NCBI GenBank assembly: GCA_021234155.1
Contig: JAJEKV010000052.1
Location: 4,633,606 to 4,697,605, forward strand
Length of the DNA stretch: 64,000 nt
Reading direction: 5' to 3'
Source of the DNA: Isoetes taiwanensis
Taxonomy: Eukaryota; Streptophyta; Lycopodiopsida; Isoetales; Isoetaceae
Numbering within the stretch: the stretch's first letter is position 1; each line of letters starts with the position of its first letter. Below are positions 10,281 through 21,834 of this stretch, piece by piece. Both the position numbers and the translations under genes were made by a program. The notes under the pieces were generated by a model. That model did not search any database, had not been told where the DNA came from, and was given only the letters and a program-made list of their open reading frames with translations.

Positions 10281-10464
10281 AAAATCCCAAAAAGGGAGAT
10301 GGACAAAGCCATGAGCAACCTCCATGCTATAGCATTGTATTGAGAAGCTTGAAAACTTTCTCAACTCGTGGTTTGTAAAATTTATGAGGAAAACAAGTTA
10401 CCGAGTTCTTTGTGTGTGATGTGTAATTCTATTCAAGCATTCGATTCAGAAATTTTTTTTTCTT

Positions 10465-10535
10465 TAGTATAAGTCCCATTTTCAGTCTGAGTTCCAAACG
10501 TCGAGATCTGACCCACTTTAATTAAATACGACTTT
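10465..10535 (+). repeat. dispersed repeat, copy 1 of 3
   Basis: GTCCCATTTTCAGTCTGAG and CACTTTAATTAAATACGACT reappear in reverse complement at 19062-19140. The second motif also recurs at 23006-23032. This is probably the terminal part of a transposable element family that I cannot name. Confidence 0.6.
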
Positions 10536-10689
10536 CAAGATGTTTTAGGCTCTTCATCTTTGTAGCGACATCATATTTTCTTTGAGCACTATCTCTGAAT
10601 GAGAACATTCCTGCATAAAGAAAATTATCTGCATCGCTCTTGGCTATACAACCCGTTGCAAACATTTGAACAAATGAAACTACTAATAA

Positions 10690-11142
10690 GATCACTAGAT
10701 GCTCCCAATCAACCTCAATCCAATCCCGCTTCCTCAACCAACTACTTGGAGATTTGCTTTTCCATTTGCAGGCTGAACTAGACCCACCTTATTTTTCACC
10801 ACTATCTGCAATATAATGGTCTCTTTTGCTCTCCATTTTGCCCTTTTTGATGTCTTCTTACTAATCTTCAATATCAAACACTTACTGTCCACTTCCAAGA
10901 CTGAATTAAGCCAAACATTTACCAGAAAGTGCTCACTCATGACTGTAAGTCTGAAATCCCATATGCTCCTAATTCAACCTCAATCTACTCTCGTTCCCTC
11001 ACCCACTTACTTGGAGATTTGCTTTTCCATTTGCAGGCTCAACTAGACCCACCTTGTTTTGAATCACTATCTGCAATATAATGGTCACTTTTTGCTCTCC
11101 ATTTTGCCCCCTTTTATGTCTTCTTACTAACTTCAATAGATG
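10690..11142. repeat. direct repeat, about 190 bp, spacing about 270 bp
   Basis: Segments near 10690-10885 and 10960-11142 share long blocks such as TTGGAGATTTGCTTTTCCAT and CTATCTGCAATATAATGGTC. No coding function seen. It lies next to a minus-strand gene fragment and may represent duplicated intron or UTR sequence. Confidence 0.65.
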
Positions 11143-11175
11143 TTGAGGCATCCGCATTGATAGCTACATCCTTTT

Positions 11176-11517
11176 TTACCTTGTTATCCATAATACTGTT
11201 TTCTGGCTTATGTCTGTACTTCCCTGTAGCATCTCTAAGCTTAATCTCCTGCCAGTCTTATCTAATTGATCCCAGAACATCTGCTGCTCTCTTTTCACAT
11301 TCTTCACTTGTTGTTTATGCTCTTTGCGGGCTTCTTTACTCTGAATTTTAAGAACAAGAGGTTTTTTTGTTTCACTTACCTTTTCATTATCTGTACTACT
11401 TGTACAACTATCAGTTTCACTCCCTTCGTCTTGCCCCACATGCAATGAATCATCTTCCTTAACAACTTTTTTTGAATCTACAACTTGTTCAATTGATTCT
11501 TTCAGAAAAAAGTGCAC
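11176..11517 (-). pseudogene. basic/acidic C-terminal gene fragment, possibly RIO1-like
   Basis: A 113-codon minus-strand frame with an acidic Ser/Glu-rich stretch followed by KEARKEHKQQVKNVKREQ. The order recalls the C-terminal tail of RIO1 atypical kinases (acidic stretch, then KEHKKKVKEEKREARK). No kinase motif is present nearby, and upstream frames on the minus strand contain stops. LTV1-type or other ribosome-biogenesis proteins with charged tails are alternatives. I treat it as a fragment, not a gene. Confidence 0.25.
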
Positions 11518-12720
11518 AGAGAACTATTTATGGGAAACCTCTTTAAATGGCAGACTAGAAAGATCTGCATCTTCCAGTTGATACTGTCCTTTAGCTTCCA
11601 GTTCTGTGATGAGTGCATATTTTGAGAATGCATGCTCACATCTGCATTAACAAATGCCAAATTATGTGAATAGTGATGAGCACATAAAAGACAATTAAGC
11701 TACTCACTTTTCGCAGAGACGCTTCCGACTTGACAATAGTGTAAAGATATACTGTATAGGCTCACCACATTCAATGCATCTCCTATTCTCTTATGCAATA
11801 GCAAGGTTGTTTATTTGGCTGACATGAAGCTTATAATTTATTGCCCTTGTTGAAGCTCTAGACGATTGATGTTTTTGCACAAATTTGAATCATTTAATCA
11901 AGATAATACTTTTTTTCAACTCATATATAATAATACATGTGCATAGAGGTTCTTGATGTCATATATTGCAAAAAACACAAAGAAACTTACCTTTCTCTTG
12001 CTATCATAAACTTACTATTGTGTTTGCTGCCAGAAGTATTGTAGGCTAAGTATATTAATAGTGCACGTAGATCATCCTTCATGATGAGCTATATTTTTTT
12101 TATGGATGCAAGCCTTCCTTGATAATATAGATCTCTAATTTCATGTTAAAATAATTATTGGTCCACAGAAGATAGAAAATAGTTTTTACCCTGTCATGTT
12201 CGATGAACCCTATCTTCCTTTTCATACCTTGGAATGAGGTGCAGGTTTTTGTGTTGTAGTCTCTTAGAAAAATAAGAAAATACTGAAAAAAATCATTTTA
12301 TTAAGACAGTTTTACCTTATGTAACTATAAGGCAGTCTTGGCATGACCCCCTTGGATTCGCCTAAGCATAACTTCTAAGAATGGAGGTAGATAGATTTTT
12401 AGATATTTTTCATATGGAATATGACTGCCATATATGAACTTCTAGGAGGGGTTTTATTGAATTTTGAGCCATTGATTTTATATGAATTTTAAAGTGAACA
12501 GTGCAAATGCACCTTTTTTGTCCATCGCCTGACAACTCTAGTGTTAATACAATGCTGAAATGGCTACAGGTCATTTCCTAATGGTCAAGTAGTATTGCAA
12601 TGAAGAGAGAAACAAATTTGAAATAACCTGTTAAAGAGACAAAAGCACATCTTTCCTCCACACAAAACATGCCAAAATCTCTAGCTTCAATTTTGCTGCA
12701 GCCTTTACAATCGTTACATC
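11518..12720. other. non-coding stretch
   Basis: AT-rich, no convincing frame, RNA gene or repeat structure. It lies downstream of the PPR pseudogene. Confidence 0.45.
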
Positions 12721-14053
12721 TTACAGCTCCTCATGGCTTTCATTGTCACTTTCTATATCCGCATCCCAAAGTGCAGCATGAATATTTGACAGTAGTATGT
12801 ATGTTCCTGAATCTGTTGGATCTAGTTCTAAAGCATGCAAAGCAGCAAGACCTCCACGAACTACATGTGCTCTACATGAACCAAGAAGAGCTTTCCATGA
12901 AGCTGCACTAGCTTGTAAAGTTAAATTGTTAATAAAGGCCTCTGCACTATCCAAACATGAAGCCCGGTCAAGAATATCAATAACGCAATTAAAATGCTCC
13001 AAATTTTGAGATATACCATGATCTTGACTTATAGAAAAAGCAAATAATGATAGCCTTCATCTGTCAATCCTGTATGGCTGAACAGTGAGAAAAGTTACGT
13101 CATCAGCCAAAACACCTTTGACCTTCATTTGTTTAAGAAGGTCAAGACCTTTCTTAGCATGTCCATGCTGACAATAAACCGTGATCAATGCATTCCATGA
13201 AACCAGACTTCGAGATGACATTTTATCAAACACAGCATGGGCATCTACCAAGCTGCCACATTTTCCATACATATTGATCAAAACTGTATTAATGATGACA
13301 TGATGGTGAAATCCATACTTTTCAATAAGTTTGTGTATCTGCTTGCCTTCCGCTACAGCTGCCTGAATGCTGCATCCTTCCAAAATGCTTACAAATGCAA
13401 TCCTATCTGGTGTCAGCCCTTGTAGCTGCATTTGCTGAAAGAGTTGAAGAGCTTCCTTAAGGAGGCCCTGTTGTACATACCCAGAGATCATCGCCATCCA
13501 GGAGACAACATTTCTTGAAGGCATCTTTCGAAATAACTGCAAAGCCTCATCAAGATGTCCATGCTGAGCATAGCCAAAAAGAATGGCAGTAAAGGAGACA
13601 ATATCTGGATTTGGCATTGCCTTAAAAAATTTATGCTGCAAGCATTGAGTTCCATGACACCACATCTCTATAAGGCATTTCCTGGAAAAACTGAAATGCT
13701 TGCTGGATTTCTCCATTCTAAGTACAAGCCGCAAGCATCATGTTCCAGGAAAAACAATTCCTCTTATCCATAGAATCAAATACAGCACGAGCTTCATGCA
13801 AAGCTTGGCAGTTGTCATACATTTCAATTAGCAAGTTCTCTAGATATCTATCTTTTTCTAAGCCTTTATGAATAATTTGGTCATGAATCTGCTTACCTGT
13901 TGATAAATCACTTGCACTTTTACACTTCCGCAATAAAGTTGCAAATGTGTTGATCTCTTCTGAACCCATGCTCCTGTTACCCTTATATAATTCTTGCATC
14001 TTGTTAGAGAAACCTCGTCCCTTACGGAAATTCTGCTGCTGCATATGCCGCAA
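12721..14053 (-). pseudogene. PLS-type PPR protein, frameshifted and truncated in the E domain
   Basis: PPR proteins bind organellar RNA in a base-specific way; PLS-E types act in RNA editing and processing. Three pieces are visible on the minus strand. 14053-13718: N-terminus with LLRKCKSASDLSTGKQIHDQ and NLLIEMYDNC repeats. 13734-13057: several repeats, e.g. PDIVSFTAILFGYAQHGHLD, NVVSWMAMISGYVQQG and TVLINMYGKCGSL. 13002-12721: E-domain segment with SWKALLGSCRAH and GTYILLSNIHAALW. Frameshifts near 13725 and 13085 break it; at the second the usual VLSACSH block is lost. It ends in the E domain without E+ or DYW. Functional full-length expression is unlikely. Confidence 0.8.
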
Positions 14054-15620
14054 GAAGATTGTTGCAGCCGTTCACCGTACCATGCCAGAAGTTCATAAAG
14101 TCATTTTTTCTGCAACAAACGATTTAACCTAGAAGCTTATCTTGAACTGCACAGAATGAAACTTCATTCCGGTTAGGCGGTTCGAACAGCACCATCTAGC
14201 AACAGGGTTGACTGCCAGTTTACTGGCAATAGCTCAGTTTGGAACAGTCACCAGAATATCCTAAGCATATGCCAGCATATACCTGGATATTCCACAAACC
14301 CACAGAGGGTTTGCCCGCTAGGGGCAACCCAAAGAAACATGCAACATGTCACCATAATGCGAATTCCTATAATCTATACATGTTTAAATTAGATAACCCT
14401 CTAATAGCATCATCTGGATCATTTGAAGCACACATGAATGATATGAAATTGAATTTTGGGCAATAACCAAAATTAAACTAGTATTAAGGAGGTTTGTGTA
14501 ATTGATATCCACAATCAATAAGCCGTACCAGCTAGAGTATTTAAGAGAAAAGATGGAATTTGTCTTGAAGATGAAAAACTCATGGGGGGTCGACCAATAG
14601 TGGCTCAATGGACTGGCCACCAATAGTGGCTCATAATAGGGGTGGCCACATGCAATATTTGCTGCCTCCACCTCCGTATCTCAATTTCATACGAGAGCAG
14701 ATACCAGAGAGGTGAAGAGTGGCAGAATAAAGGGGGAAGAGCTTCAGAAGAGAGGGGAACCAGCAGATTGAACTAATTTTTGTGGATGCTTCCCCTGCCA
14801 GAATGGAAGATTGAAAACTGGCCTCCGACTTCAAGATGGAGGCCTCCACTTCCGTTTTTGCCTCAAAATCTGCCGTTGAAGGCAGAAAAATGATCATGTG
14901 GCCACCCCTAATAAAACGGCTCACTATAATAAAACGGCTCACTTTTGCCTTTAATGATTTTTTTCAAATTTAATGTGGACTTAAAATAATGCAATGTGTA
15001 AACTTTTTATGTTTGATAGATAGTATCTTAACCGTTAATACTTGAAGAACTATCCTATTCTCCTCCGAACGAGCATGTGCGGCATTGTGCGGCAGTCTAA
15101 AACCACGTCACGATGATGAATTTCATATGATACAGCTGTAGATTTAAGGACCCTCCACGTGTCATGTTATTTCATATGCCAAGTCATCAATCCGTACAGA
15201 TTGCATATCTTGAATAGTCGTGTCCCTTATACTATATGCACTTGTGCTCTTCTGTTATATATCAACAATCATCCTAGATGTCTTCTCTCTCCTCTATAAA
15301 TCTCTAAAATACATCGTATACGAAACAAAATTCAAGGTACCTTACAATTGCAAGATGATTGTATTCAGTGTTAAAATATTTTGCTAGGATACATCAAAGC
15401 TTCGTAGTCTTGTTTGTGTAGATTCATGGGAATAAAGTTCAAAGCGTTGAAGCAATATAATTGTTGCTTCTTGCATATAAGCTTTTGATAGTCTGGACTT
15501 TCAAAAACATGTCGAAGGTTGATATCTGCTTTGGGCAGATACGATTCTGCAGTATATACAAATAATTCTAAAACACGCAATAGACCAGTAATAATTTCAT
15601 CAGCAGATGGTTTCACAGAT
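14054..15620. other. intergenic region between PPR pseudogene and MGL
   Basis: No gene recognised. It holds a 278-bp inverted-repeat structure (14635-14912) and duplicated AATAAAACGGCTCAC near 14911-14943. Bases 15371-15616 form an open minus-strand frame directly downstream of the MGL stop. It is probably 3' UTR, because it has no ATG of its own. Confidence 0.4.
14635..14912. mobile_element. small inverted-repeat (MITE-like) insertion
   Basis: AATAGGGGTGGCCACATG at 14635 and its near-perfect reverse complement at 14895-14912 bracket about 240 bp of non-coding sequence. The flanks carry repeated 'GTGGCTCA/CGGCTCAC' words that may be diverged duplications. The arms are too short to assign a superfamily. 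Confidence 0.45.
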
Positions 15621-16985
15621 TCAGTCAGCCTTGGTCCAATCTTTAAACATGGAGTTTTCTGGCACCAGACTTAGGGCAATAAGAGCATCCAGCAACTGGC
15701 GCCATCTTGATTCCACAGAACCAGTATATCCAATGGACATTCTTACAAGTCCAGCACTAATTCCTGAAGCATTTTGCTCCTCCTCACTCAGTTCACTACT
15801 AGTGCTAGATCCTGAGCAAGACATGAGGGTCTCATAGTAGCCAAGACTCACTGCCATTAGACCAAATTGTGAGAAATTTTGCAGATAATTCATAAACTTA
15901 TTGGCCCTTTCACAAGTATCCAAATCCACACAAAGAGTTCCTCCAAATCCATATCCCTCATTTGCCATCTTTTTTAGCAAATCATGTTGTGGATGATCTT
16001 CTAATCCTGGATAAATAACCTTGATTCCTAGGCTCTTCATCCTTCTAGCGAAGATCAAAGCCCTGCGGCAATGCTCTCTCATCCTCAATCCCAAATGAGG
16101 AAGTCTGCCAGAAATTTGAGATGCAACTGTTGGATTCATGGTTGGTCCTAAAAGCATTAAAGCTCCCTGTTGAAGATCCATTAAACTTGTAATCAAATCT
16201 GCACTTCCACAAACAGCCCCTGCAATCAGATCGCTCTGGCCACTTATATACTTAGAAATGCTATGAATTACCACATCTGCACCTAACTGAGCAGGGCTTA
16301 AGACCAATGGAGAAAAGGTATTATCTACAACTAGTTTGATCCCCTTTTGATGAGCTATGGAAGCAAGGGAAGGAATATCAGCCACAGTATGCGTGGGGTT
16401 AGACATACCTTCAGTATATATCAGTTTGGTGGATGAAGAAAAGGCTTTACTAACAGAATCAAGATCAACTATGTCAACAAAAGAAGTAGAAATGCCACTT
16501 ACACGCGGAAGAAAATGAGCCAAAAGAGCATGACTACCACCGTAGAGACGATTTGAAGCTATAACATGATCACCAGAGCCACAAAGCTGCATGATAACAC
16601 TGGCTATGGCAGACATGCCACTGGCTGTGCAATATGCAGCCTCTGTGCCTTCTATGGCTGCCATCTGCCGCCCGAGATTTAACACTGTGGGATTAAAATG
16701 GCGACTATAGATGTAAAAATCATGGCTGGGCCCTAGCTCACCCTTAAACATCCTTTCCATGGTCTCAGGCTCCATCACTGTAAATGTAGCAGATGCTTCT
16801 ATTGACATATTTACTCCTCCATATTCTCCAAATTCATGCCTCACCATAGCCAAACCTTGCATAGGATCTTTCCATCTCTGCATCTTTTTCCCCATGTCCT
16901 GATCATCCGTCCTAGCTCTCTTATATGGCCATGTATCAAATTTCCCATCTTTGGTTGCATAGTATGTTGTATCTACTTGCTCCAT
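15621..16985 (-). CDS. MGL: methionine gamma-lyase
   Basis: A PLP enzyme that splits methionine into methanethiol, 2-oxobutyrate and ammonia, in the cytosol in plants, linking methionine breakdown to isoleucine synthesis. The 454-residue frame is complete, close to the plant family length and free of introns. Cys/Met-metabolism PLP features: YSR (Y93, R95) for the phosphate of the partner subunit, SGMSAI (122-127), DNTF with D221 against the pyridine ring, the Schiff-base lysine K245 in HSISKYISG, and RMSIGYT with R415 for the substrate carboxylate. The long plant-type N-terminal extension before GPSHDFYIYSR and the fold-type-I order support MGL over cystathionine gamma-synthase, which would carry a plastid peptide. 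The ATG at 16985 is the first in frame. No breaks seen. It is the only intact long gene in the window. Confidence 0.93.
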   Translation of the reverse strand: MEQVDTTYYATKDGKFDTWPYKRARTDDQDMGKKMQRWKDPMQGLAMVRHEFGEYGGVNMSIEASATFTVMEPETMERMFKGELGPSHDFYIYSRHFNPTVLNLGRQMAAIEGTEAAYCTASGMSAIASVIMQLCGSGDHVIASNRLYGGSHALLAHFLPRVSGISTSFVDIVDLDSVSKAFSSSTKLIYTEGMSNPTHTVADIPSLASIAHQKGIKLVVDNTFSPLVLSPAQLGADVVIHSISKYISGQSDLIAGAVCGSADLITSLMDLQQGALMLLGPTMNPTVASQISGRLPHLGLRMREHCRRALIFARRMKSLGIKVIYPGLEDHPQHDLLKKMANEGYGFGGTLCVDLDTCERANKFMNYLQNFSQFGLMAVSLGYYETLMSCSGSSTSSELSEEEQNASGISAGLVRMSIGYTGSVESRWRQLLDALIALSLVPENSMFKDWTKAD

Positions 16986-18264
16986 GTTGGATCAAATTAA
17001 ATATGTGCAGACACAAGCAAGCAACTCGCCTATGATGGTCCGCAAAAATTTTGCAAGGGTCCAAGAACAAGGCCACCACTGCAAAAACTTGAACTTCCTT
17101 GGGATCAAAAAAATTAACGTTAGAACCAGAATAAATTCATAAAAATGCTAGAAATTGAAGATATCATGGACAACAAGATTATTTAACAAGGTGAATGCAA
17201 CGGTTTTATCGACAGAAATGCTAGAAATTGAAGATATAATGAACAACAAGATCATTTAACAAGGTGGGTGCAACGATTTTGAAAAAAACCATAAGCAAGA
17301 AAGGAGCGGGCACAAGAGTCCAAACCTGGATTCTGGGAACCCTAATCCAGAAAAAATGAAGATGCCATTCTAGAGGGCATGCGAGGCGGAATATATGGGG
17401 CCTGTCCTCGAAGCCTTTAAAGGGCACGAAAACCCCGTGCATACAAGGTGGCAGCCTGAGCCATATCCGGATGTGGGCGGTACAGTGAACCTGGTCCCTG
17501 TAGCATATGGACAATACAAGCCAATTCGTGCATAAATCTGGAGCATCCATATGATTTTAAATGTCAGGATTACAATGCGCCACCTCAACTAGATTCGCAA
17601 ATTTTGTTGTAATGCTCCTCTTTGACAGTAAATTTTGTCTTTTGCTTGAGCTTGTCCTTTTCTTCAGAGGAAGAGCAAATTTTGTACACGACTACATGAC
17701 CTCTCTGCACCACAAGAACTGGCCATCCCTTGCTAACCTCGACCAAATCGTCTTGTTCTTACAACTTGCATAGCCAAGTCCAAGGTTTTCTTTTTAACGT
17801 GTGCCTATCCTCCTCACCTTGTGGGGATATTATCTGGTGAGTTGTTTCTACAACAATTAGCATCCCTGTCATTTGAAGATTGTAAGGTTAATAATGAAAA
17901 TTTATCACGGTAGCTAAGGTTGCCTCAAACATTTCTCTGTATTGATTTTCATGTATTAAGTGATTTCTCTTTACTAGCTCACTTATTGGCTATCAATCAG
18001 GAAACACGCAGCTTCTATTCCATACAAATCATAAATTCTGTTTCAAAAATGAAAAATAATCCCATGAATTCTTGCAAGTAGAGTGAGTTAACACAAAAAC
18101 GAGGATAAGCTCAAACTGGGGACAGGTAGTGAGCAAAGGTCAAGTTTGAAGTTTGTGATGGGCTGAATGAAACCGGTGAAGATATGCAAACTTTTAAAAG
18201 CTACAATGACTGGCAATCTCGGCACCTGCAATAATGGCATCTATGTAACAGACCCATGGGAGAC
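16986..18264. other. MGL upstream region, non-coding
   Basis: Probable promoter and 5' UTR of MGL (minus strand) on the left. It includes a 2-copy tandem repeat of about 75 bp (17142-17285, unit starting AAATGCTAGAAATTGAAGAT). I could not single out a TATA box with confidence. The remainder is unassigned. Confidence 0.4.
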
Positions 18265-18640
18265 CCTCGAGTAGATCTTAGTGTGGCATTTCCTAATACC
18301 ACCATAAGAGGGTGGGATGGATTTCCCATAAACATTTGGAGCCTGTTGATTAGGTCGAGGTGGTTAAAAAACGTTACATTTGGTATCAGAGCAGGGCTCG
18401 AGTTCGAGTCTCCATGGGGGCATAAACGACATGGATGTGATATGACATAATTTCGTTGTGGAAAAAAGTACGGTATGGTTGTGTCCATAGTTCGAGGATG
18501 AGCATAGTCCTAGTGGAAGAGATTCTAACATATCCATAGAAGATCGCTCGAGTAGATCTTGGTGTGGCATTTCCTGATACCACCATAAGAGGGTGGGATG
18601 GATTTCCATAAATATCCGAATGTTTTGTCCAGTTGGTTAG
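18265..18640 (+). repeat. direct repeat with copia PBS-like motif
   Basis: A block of about 65 bp starting CTCGAGTAGATCTTAGTGTG occurs at 18265 and again at 18547. Between them, TGGTATCAGAGCAGG (about 18380) matches the copia primer-binding site and is followed by CTCGAGTTCGAGTCTCC, which also resembles a tRNA B-box. It could be an LTR/leader fragment or a tRNA-related SINE. No gag follows. Confidence 0.45.
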
Positions 18641-18723
18641 GTCTAAGGAACGTTAGAATCTGCTACAAATCGGGCTAGTTTGGTTGGATCATGGCTTCCT
18701 GATTTTAGCACTAAAGTTGTTAC

Positions 18724-18846
18724 TGGAACTATTCTGGATTCGTCATCCAAAATTGGTCCAGCTTGCCCTCTGCCACTTAAACCCTGGAACTATTCTGTGT
18801 TCATCATCCAGAATTGGTCCAGCATACCCTCTCCCACTTAAACCCA
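18724..18846 (+). repeat. tandem duplication, 2 x about 61 bp
   Basis: Unit beginning CTGGAACTATTCTGGATTCG, two copies with several differences. No function seen. Confidence 0.75.
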
Positions 18847-19061
18847 CGTTAGACTTAAACCCTTGTATCTAACAAGAGAAATTTCCATGTCATGAGATAC
18901 CACCACTTTTTGAATCTTCACTCGATTCTTATGACCATGGAAGGTTTCATGACCAATAGATTTTTTAATATGTTGTGATTGTCTAAACATCATAGAATTC
19001 AACAGTTTTTACACGAGGGTAGAATCGCAGTCTTCAAATTTTTTTTGTGGAAGTAATTCAT

Positions 19062-19140
19062 ATAAGTCGTATTTAATTGAAGTGGGACAAATCTCGAATT
19101 TTGGGACTCGGACTGAAAATGGGACTCAAACAATTTTTTT
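19062..19140 (-). repeat. dispersed repeat, copy 2 of 3; inverted arm
   Basis: Reverse-complement match to 10465-10535. Its 27-bp core (19062-19088) also forms an inverted repeat with 23006-23032, 26 of 27 bases matching by eye. Confidence 0.6.
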
Positions 19141-19209
19141 TTTTTGAATTGAATGTTGAATAGAATTTTTTCTTCATAAACACAACAATAACATTTACAA
19201 AGAACAATC

Positions 19210-19474
19210 CGAGAAACGAAGGGGAGATGGTGGAGAAAGAATGGTCGGAAGGAAGAGGAGATGGAAGGGAGGGAGGATGGAGGGAGGGAGGCAAAGGAGC
19301 ACGGGGGGGAGGGTAGGAGGGCAGGGGGGGGAGAGGGGAGGGGCAAAGAGGGAGGAGGGGGAAAAGGAAGAGGGGAGGGGCAAGTCATGGTAGGAAGGGA
19401 GGGAGGGGCAAAGGGGAGGGGCAAGTCATGGAAAAGGAGAGGAGGTGCAAAGAAAGTCGGCAAAAGATAGGGGG
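19210..19474 (+). repeat. 260-bp polypurine (G/A) tract
   Basis: Almost pure G and A on the plus strand with many GGGG runs, for example AGGGGGGGGAGAGGGGAGGGG-type blocks around 19320-19345, and the phrase GGGGCAAGTCATGG repeated. The Pro/Ser-rich minus-strand frames across it (such as 18999-19496) are composition artefacts. It could form G-quadruplex or triplex DNA. Confidence 0.8.
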
Positions 19475-19595
19475 AGAGGCAAACGGGCCCAAACATAATG
19501 AACTAAATTAATTTTAAATCAATAAATACTATTTTATAAATAATATAATATAATAAATACAATTAATTAAACAATAAAAAAAAGACCCCTAAAAT

Positions 19596-19617
19596 TTCTC
19601 GCCTAGCTAGGCGAGAA
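19596..19617. other. 22-bp perfect palindrome
   Basis: TTCTCGCC, TAGCTA and GGCGAGAA form one uninterrupted palindrome, preceded by GACCCCTAAAA. The same GACCCCTAAAA word precedes the TCTCGA palindromes in the 21835-22340 array, so it may be a diverged outlying unit. Confidence 0.6.
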
Positions 19618-20488
19618 TGGCCAGCATCCAGCATATGCACGAAAGGCCGAACTATTTTTAAGCATCCAAGGCATCCAACTATTTTTAAGGGCCAGCACGA
19701 AAAGAGCAATAAAAAAAATGCCCCATCTGATCGGCCCCATCACTGCCATAATCCCCATCACGGGGAGGTCCAAAGATAAAGCGAGGAGCTCTAAAGACCG
19801 GCCGAGCCTTTGCATCCACGATTGTGGAAGATGAAGAATCAGAATCGCTTAGGAGTAGTGTGGAACTCTTGAACCACCATAGCCACCGCATCGGAAGAAA
19901 AATTTCTCGAAGAAGACCTCTTCATTTGGGTGCGAAGATTTTTTCACAAAAATCCAACAGAGGGCAGGATTTTTCTTCGAATAAGCGACCGCCGCAGTAC
20001 CGTAGTGGCAGCCATCCATTCCCAGGCTCTCCGATTGGGCAAATAAGAGCTAAAAGCTTCGCCCAGCGGCTCCGCCATCGGAGTAGCGAACCTGCTTGGC
20101 AGAACACTTCCAGCAAACGCATCCCGAACCTGCTTGGCAGAACCTGAGAAGTGCAGACAGAAGATCCGGCAGATAAATCTACGCAGCCAATCGAATCTAC
20201 GCAGCCAATCGAATCTTTCGGCAGCAATCGCCCTCTTGCTGTTGTGTCTGAGCCCCTCAAATCCCCTGCTGTGTGTTGTGGCTGTGTCTGAGCCCTCTTC
20301 CAGTCAGAAACAGATTAAGGGTTCGGATTCCAGTGAGAAACAGATTAAGGGATTCGGATTCCAAGCGGCTTCTTTCTTACCCTTCCAAGCGGCAGAAATC
20401 AGGCATTTTTAGTAGGTACGCAGTGGGATTTTCTTTCAAGCAAGAAGAATGTGGGCTTTTATATCTGCAAGGAAATGGCAATATCGCC

Positions 20489-20830
20489 ATGGCGGGCTCT
20501 GCGACAAGCTCTAGATATGAAGCTTCCGTTTCATTTATCAAAAGTTTGAGATCTTTAGCTCAAGAAAGCGCAAGCGAAAAGCTGAGGATGGTTGAAGGAT
20601 TGCCTGCGAAGCTTGTTTCTACGCCTATTTCCGGTGAAAGTAGTAAACCTAATCCGTCAATCAGACACGCCAAGGCTTGTAAAGGCATAAAAGCTCTGTT
20701 AGGTTTGTGCCTTTCAAAAGAAAACAGAGGCGTAGCTGTGAAGGCCGGAGCTGTAAGCATTTCTGAACGCGAAACAGAGTATGCTGCCGAAAGAAAAAGC
20801 TATGGCATACCTGTGCCTTTTTCGATCTAA
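20489..20830 (+). pseudogene. gene fragment, possibly U-box/ARM-repeat N-part
   Basis: From the ATG at 20489 the frame reads MAGSATSSRYEASVSFIKSL and includes HAKACKGIKALLGLCLSKEN followed by AVKAGAV. The latter looks like an armadillo repeat (A...L..L....EN......AGA.) of plant U-box E3 ligases. It ends after 113 codons without further repeats. Three tandem copies of AATCTACGCAGCCAATCG-like sequence lie just upstream (20160-20215). The fragment sits between inverted arms at 19062 and 23006, compatible with capture by a transposon. It could equally be a first exon. Confidence 0.3.
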
Positions 20831-21834
20831 GGAGAGATTAACAGAGCCGGAGAAGCAATACTGCGGCTTCAACAACGGCGCTCTTCAACAACGGCTGGGC
20901 CGAGGTTCTTAGAAAATTTTCTTGAGAGTTCGCCATAGCCAGCCAGGATCTTGAGAGTTCGCCATAGCCAGCCACGATTTCGTTAGTGTACCAAATTTCT
21001 TCTTCTCAAAAGGTATGTACCAAATCTCCCCCCTTTTTAATTTCAAATTTCGAAAATCTCCCCCCCTTTTTAATTTCAAATTTCTAACTTAAGAGGTGGG
21101 AGAAAAAAAAGCCAAATATTAAGAGAAAAAAACAGAATAATAATAGAGTGTACGTAAGAAAAAAAATACGGATATAGTGTACACAATGGGTTATTTTTCT
21201 AAGGTTAATGGGTTATTTTTCTAAGGTTAATGGGAAAAAAAAGCTGGTTACATTATTAATTGGGCTATAATTTTATTAGTGTCGCCCATGTAAATATTTG
21301 AATTCTTGTCGCAAATTGATAGCATGGTTGTGTTTATATGTGTGCTTGTATAATCATATTTTACACCTTATGTTGACCTTAGGTAAAAATTTAACTTTGC
21401 GAAGATCATGATATAATCTTATTAATAGATAGGTCTAATAGATATAATCATGATATATAGGTCTAATGCTTATTAATAGATTTAATGCATAGGTCTAATA
21501 GGCTCTCGTAGGTTATAATGTGCATTATAGATGCATATGTTGCTATTTACATGTGCATTAGGCATTACTCTTTACATAGCTAAATATGAGCCCAATGGTC
21601 CCCTCTTCATATAGCTATATGGTATGGTCCATTAGAAAGGGGGAGGGTCCATTGGATATGTGTCCATTAGATAATACATGGGGAGGGTCTATTTTTTATG
21701 GAAAATACGTAGGAAATTTACGGGGAGGGTATTTTTTCATAGAAAATACATAGGATGTTTGAAGGTTATTCATTTTCGACCTTTTCGGACTCTGAGCTTT
21801 GAAATTGCCCTTTTTTTACTCTGAGTTGCCTTTT

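Noticed and set aside
18380-18420. Complete copia element starting at the PBS-like TGGTATCAGAGCAGG
   Set aside because: No gag or LTR pair could be found around it; kept only as a repeat with a PBS-like motif.
18999-19496. Pro/Ser/Leu-rich minus-strand protein of 165 codons
   Set aside because: It is the complement of the purine tract; composition explains it fully.
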